64,000 bases of DNA from Amoebidium appalachense (taxonomy: Eukaryota; Ichthyosporea), in contig CAVNZM010000002.1 of NCBI GenBank assembly GCA_963693365.1, positions 16,802,001 to 16,866,000 on the forward strand, in the 5' to 3' direction. Shown in pieces: positions 62,025 to 64,000 of this stretch. The notes beneath the pieces are model-generated. The model made no database searches, was not told the DNA's origin, and saw nothing but the letters and a program-made list of their open reading frames with translations. Positions within the stretch are counted from its first letter, which is position 1, and each line of letters starts with the position of its first letter. The translations under genes and the position numbers were made by a program.

Positions 62025-63825
62025 ATGAAGCCACTAACAGACGATTTCTATCAACCTTCCCCGTCGGGAGTTGAGCCTTGCAACGGTGCCTTTATCAGCT
62101 CCTTGGTTCCCAATAATCCAGAAGCTTTGAAGTTGAAAAACGCATCGTCATCTACAGCCACCGCTAGCCTTGGTGCTTGGGCATCCGAACATGACACCCC
62201 CTCATTGGATGGGGCCGAGTGCCCTGTTTGTCTGAGTGCTGTGGCGGGCGTTTCTCTTCCATGTGGCCATTCATTCTGTTCCTCTTGTGTTTCTTCCTAC
62301 GTGATGCATGAAATATCCGAGGGTCGGACGGCGCTAGCGTGTATGGAATGTGAGGAGCAACTTCCTATGCAGGTATGTGTGTGAAACTACATGGCCGTCC
62401 TAGAGTAAGCTTTAGGCTCCTAGACCATTTTTGGTGTACTTTGTTGATCTTGCCTCTCTGGTGTGTGAGTTTTCTGCTATCCACTATAAAACAAGGAAAG
62501 CTTACTGGTTGTGAGCCTTGCGCTTTCTTGTCCGGTCACTGTTATGCATCAGCTATCCATGAGCTTTCTCAGATGCCAAGGCACGCTATAGGGTGTTCAA
62601 AAGCCTAAAGGGAATGTGTGAAAGCGTGATTATGTGAGCTTTGTTGAAGCTCCTCACATCAACATACTGTCTGTTACTACACGGAAAACATTACACCTGC
62701 TTCGCTGCCTGAGAAAAAAAAAAAGGTGATGGCCATGGGCATATTGGTGCACAATGCTTGGCTGTACAAACGCCACACACACGTGGTTGTGTGCATATAC
62801 AGCTGCAGGCAACACTGTGTGCTTGTTTTCAGCCACTTGGGCCTACGAACGATTTATTTCTAAAATCAAAATTTTGCTTACCTCTGACCCCTCCCTCCTC
62901 TATAGCTTGTCGTATCCCTTCTGGACAAGGAGAAACACCTTGTCGACCGATTAGAATACTTCAGTGTGCGCAGCGCGCTCCTACAAGACCCGGATTGTCG
63001 CTTCTGCCCATACCCAGACTGCGGCTATGCGGTTATTGCTGGTCCCACCTGCAGAGAGATCAAGTGTGAGAGGGGGTGTGGGTCTTTCTGCTATGACTGC
63101 CGGGGGCCTGCACACGGCGGTGACTGCAAGGAGATGGTCAAGAAACTTTCAGACATGTAAGACCCTCTGTGATACCTCCCTTTGTCTGCTTTTCGCATGA
63201 TAGCCTTCGGTTTGTGCCCTCAGTGTCTTCTGTGTACCCACCCCCCTACCCCCCCCCCCCCCCCCCCCTTCCCTTCCATTCTCCCCTCTGCATGCCCCGT
63301 TTTACAACCTTGACCCACTTCTCTGTGATCTCCATATTCCCTGCTCTTCGCTATCCTTTCTTCGCCCCTCCGGTGTGTGCACACACCTCCACCAGGGGGC
63401 AGGGGGGGAGCGGGGAAGGGGGATGAAAGTCTTACTTTTGCTTTTCGCACCTTTCACCCGTGTATGGCTAGGACGGCAGGCAATGTTCATGCTCGTAAGT
63501 GTTTGTGAGTGAAGACAACCCCTGCCACATCTGCTAAAAACTGTTGCCCCTTCCCCCCCCCCCCCCCCCCCCCTGTGTGGAGTATGGCCTAAATTAATAC
63601 CCCAAATCCCGGCAGGCTGGACACGTATGGGTACAAGCGGTGCCCGCGCTGCAACGTGATGGTGACCAAGACGGGGGGCTGCAATGCCATCATGTGCACG
63701 TGCGGCTGTGAGTTCTGCTGGGTCTGTGGCCAGCCATGCAGCGAGGTCACCCACTTCCTCCCCCACAAGCCCTGCAGGCAGTTCAGCGCAAAACCCCCCC
63801 TGTCGGCCGCAGACAGATGGCTCAG
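62025..63825 (+). CDS. RNF19-like RBR E3 ubiquitin ligase, 5' part (cut by window end)
   Basis: RBR ligases receive ubiquitin on a RING2 cysteine and pass it to a substrate (family knowledge). Visible exons are 62025-62372, 62906-63156 and 63616-63825, joining in frame; the last ends with two bases of a codon at GTATGT, so more exons lie beyond 64000. The 270 visible residues give a ~65-residue leader; RING1 (C66xxC69 … CxHxxCxxC … CxxC, ~66-112); IBR (~147-190, 'DPDCRFCPYPDCGYAVIA' closely resembling RNF19A/B); and RING2 (~209-237, with 'TGGC222' as the likely catalytic cysteine and 'CGCEFCWVC'). RNF19 proteins have two membrane segments after RING2, which would be off the window. The usual His two residues after the catalytic Cys is Ala224. 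The ATG at 62025 is the first in frame. A 3' splice site at 62002 suggests a possible upstream non-coding exon. Confidence 0.88.
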
Positions 63826-64000
63826 GTATGTGTATGAATCGAAAGGGGATGGCAGGCCGGGCAAAAGACATTGGTGTCGGAGAGGGGGGGGGGGGGGGGG
63901 GGTTGTTATTTTTAATTTGTTTGTTTGTTTTTTCGTTAGTATGTTTTTTTTTTTTTTTTTTTTTTTTTTGGGGGGGGGGGGGGGGGGGTAAGGGGTGTGT
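63826..64000 (+). other. Start of the next RBR intron with G tract and T/G composite
   Basis: The donor GTATGT is followed by a G tract (about 63883-63902), then T(≈22)G(≈19) to about 63988. No exon is present before the window ends. Confidence 0.7.

Overview
This is a stretch of nuclear DNA from an intron-rich eukaryote. The protein-coding genes are split by GT-AG introns (and one GC-AG intron), there is no operon structure, and much of the window is homopolymer or microsatellite: poly-C/poly-G tracts, (CA)n/(GT)n, (CT)n and minisatellites. The genes I recognise (RTEL1, TRAPPC8 and an RNF19-like RBR ubiquitin ligase) are closest to animal-type family members. An animal or a unicellular relative of animals is therefore plausible, but this is inference and I do not name a species.

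Layout. 1-2047 is a frameshifted fragment of a non-LTR retrotransposon. 3886-4605 (-) is an intronless gene for an unrecognised membrane protein. 4.6-16.3 kb holds no gene I can defend: it is C tracts, (CT)n, (CA)n/(GT)n, a 32-bp minisatellite, a 452-bp unit repeated three times in tandem (8721-10076) and a 2.2-kb GT satellite. 17922-19001 (+) is a three-exon gene for a 161-residue orphan protein, with a TATA box and an AATAAA signal. 19-22.8 kb is repeats followed by a CCAAT/CRE-rich stretch that may be the RTEL1 promoter. 22836-45828 (+) is a complete RTEL1 in 33 exons (996 aa), reconstructed exon by exon with consistent phases. 47584-59059 (-) is a complete TRAPPC8 in 9 exons (1438 aa), convergent with RTEL1. 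59.1-62.0 kb is (CT)n DNA with two strong hairpins. 62025 to beyond the window end (+) is the start of an RNF19-like RBR ubiquitin ligase.

The genes are functionally unrelated: DNA helicase/telomere maintenance, vesicle tethering/autophagy, and ubiquitination. The notable biology is in the non-coding DNA. About 23 of 32 RTEL1 introns carry a long C tract within about 40 nt of the 5' splice site. Microsatellites often supply the splice sites themselves. A dispersed element that ends in ...CATTCAAA followed by a C tract sits in the introns of both large genes, always in the orientation of the host gene.
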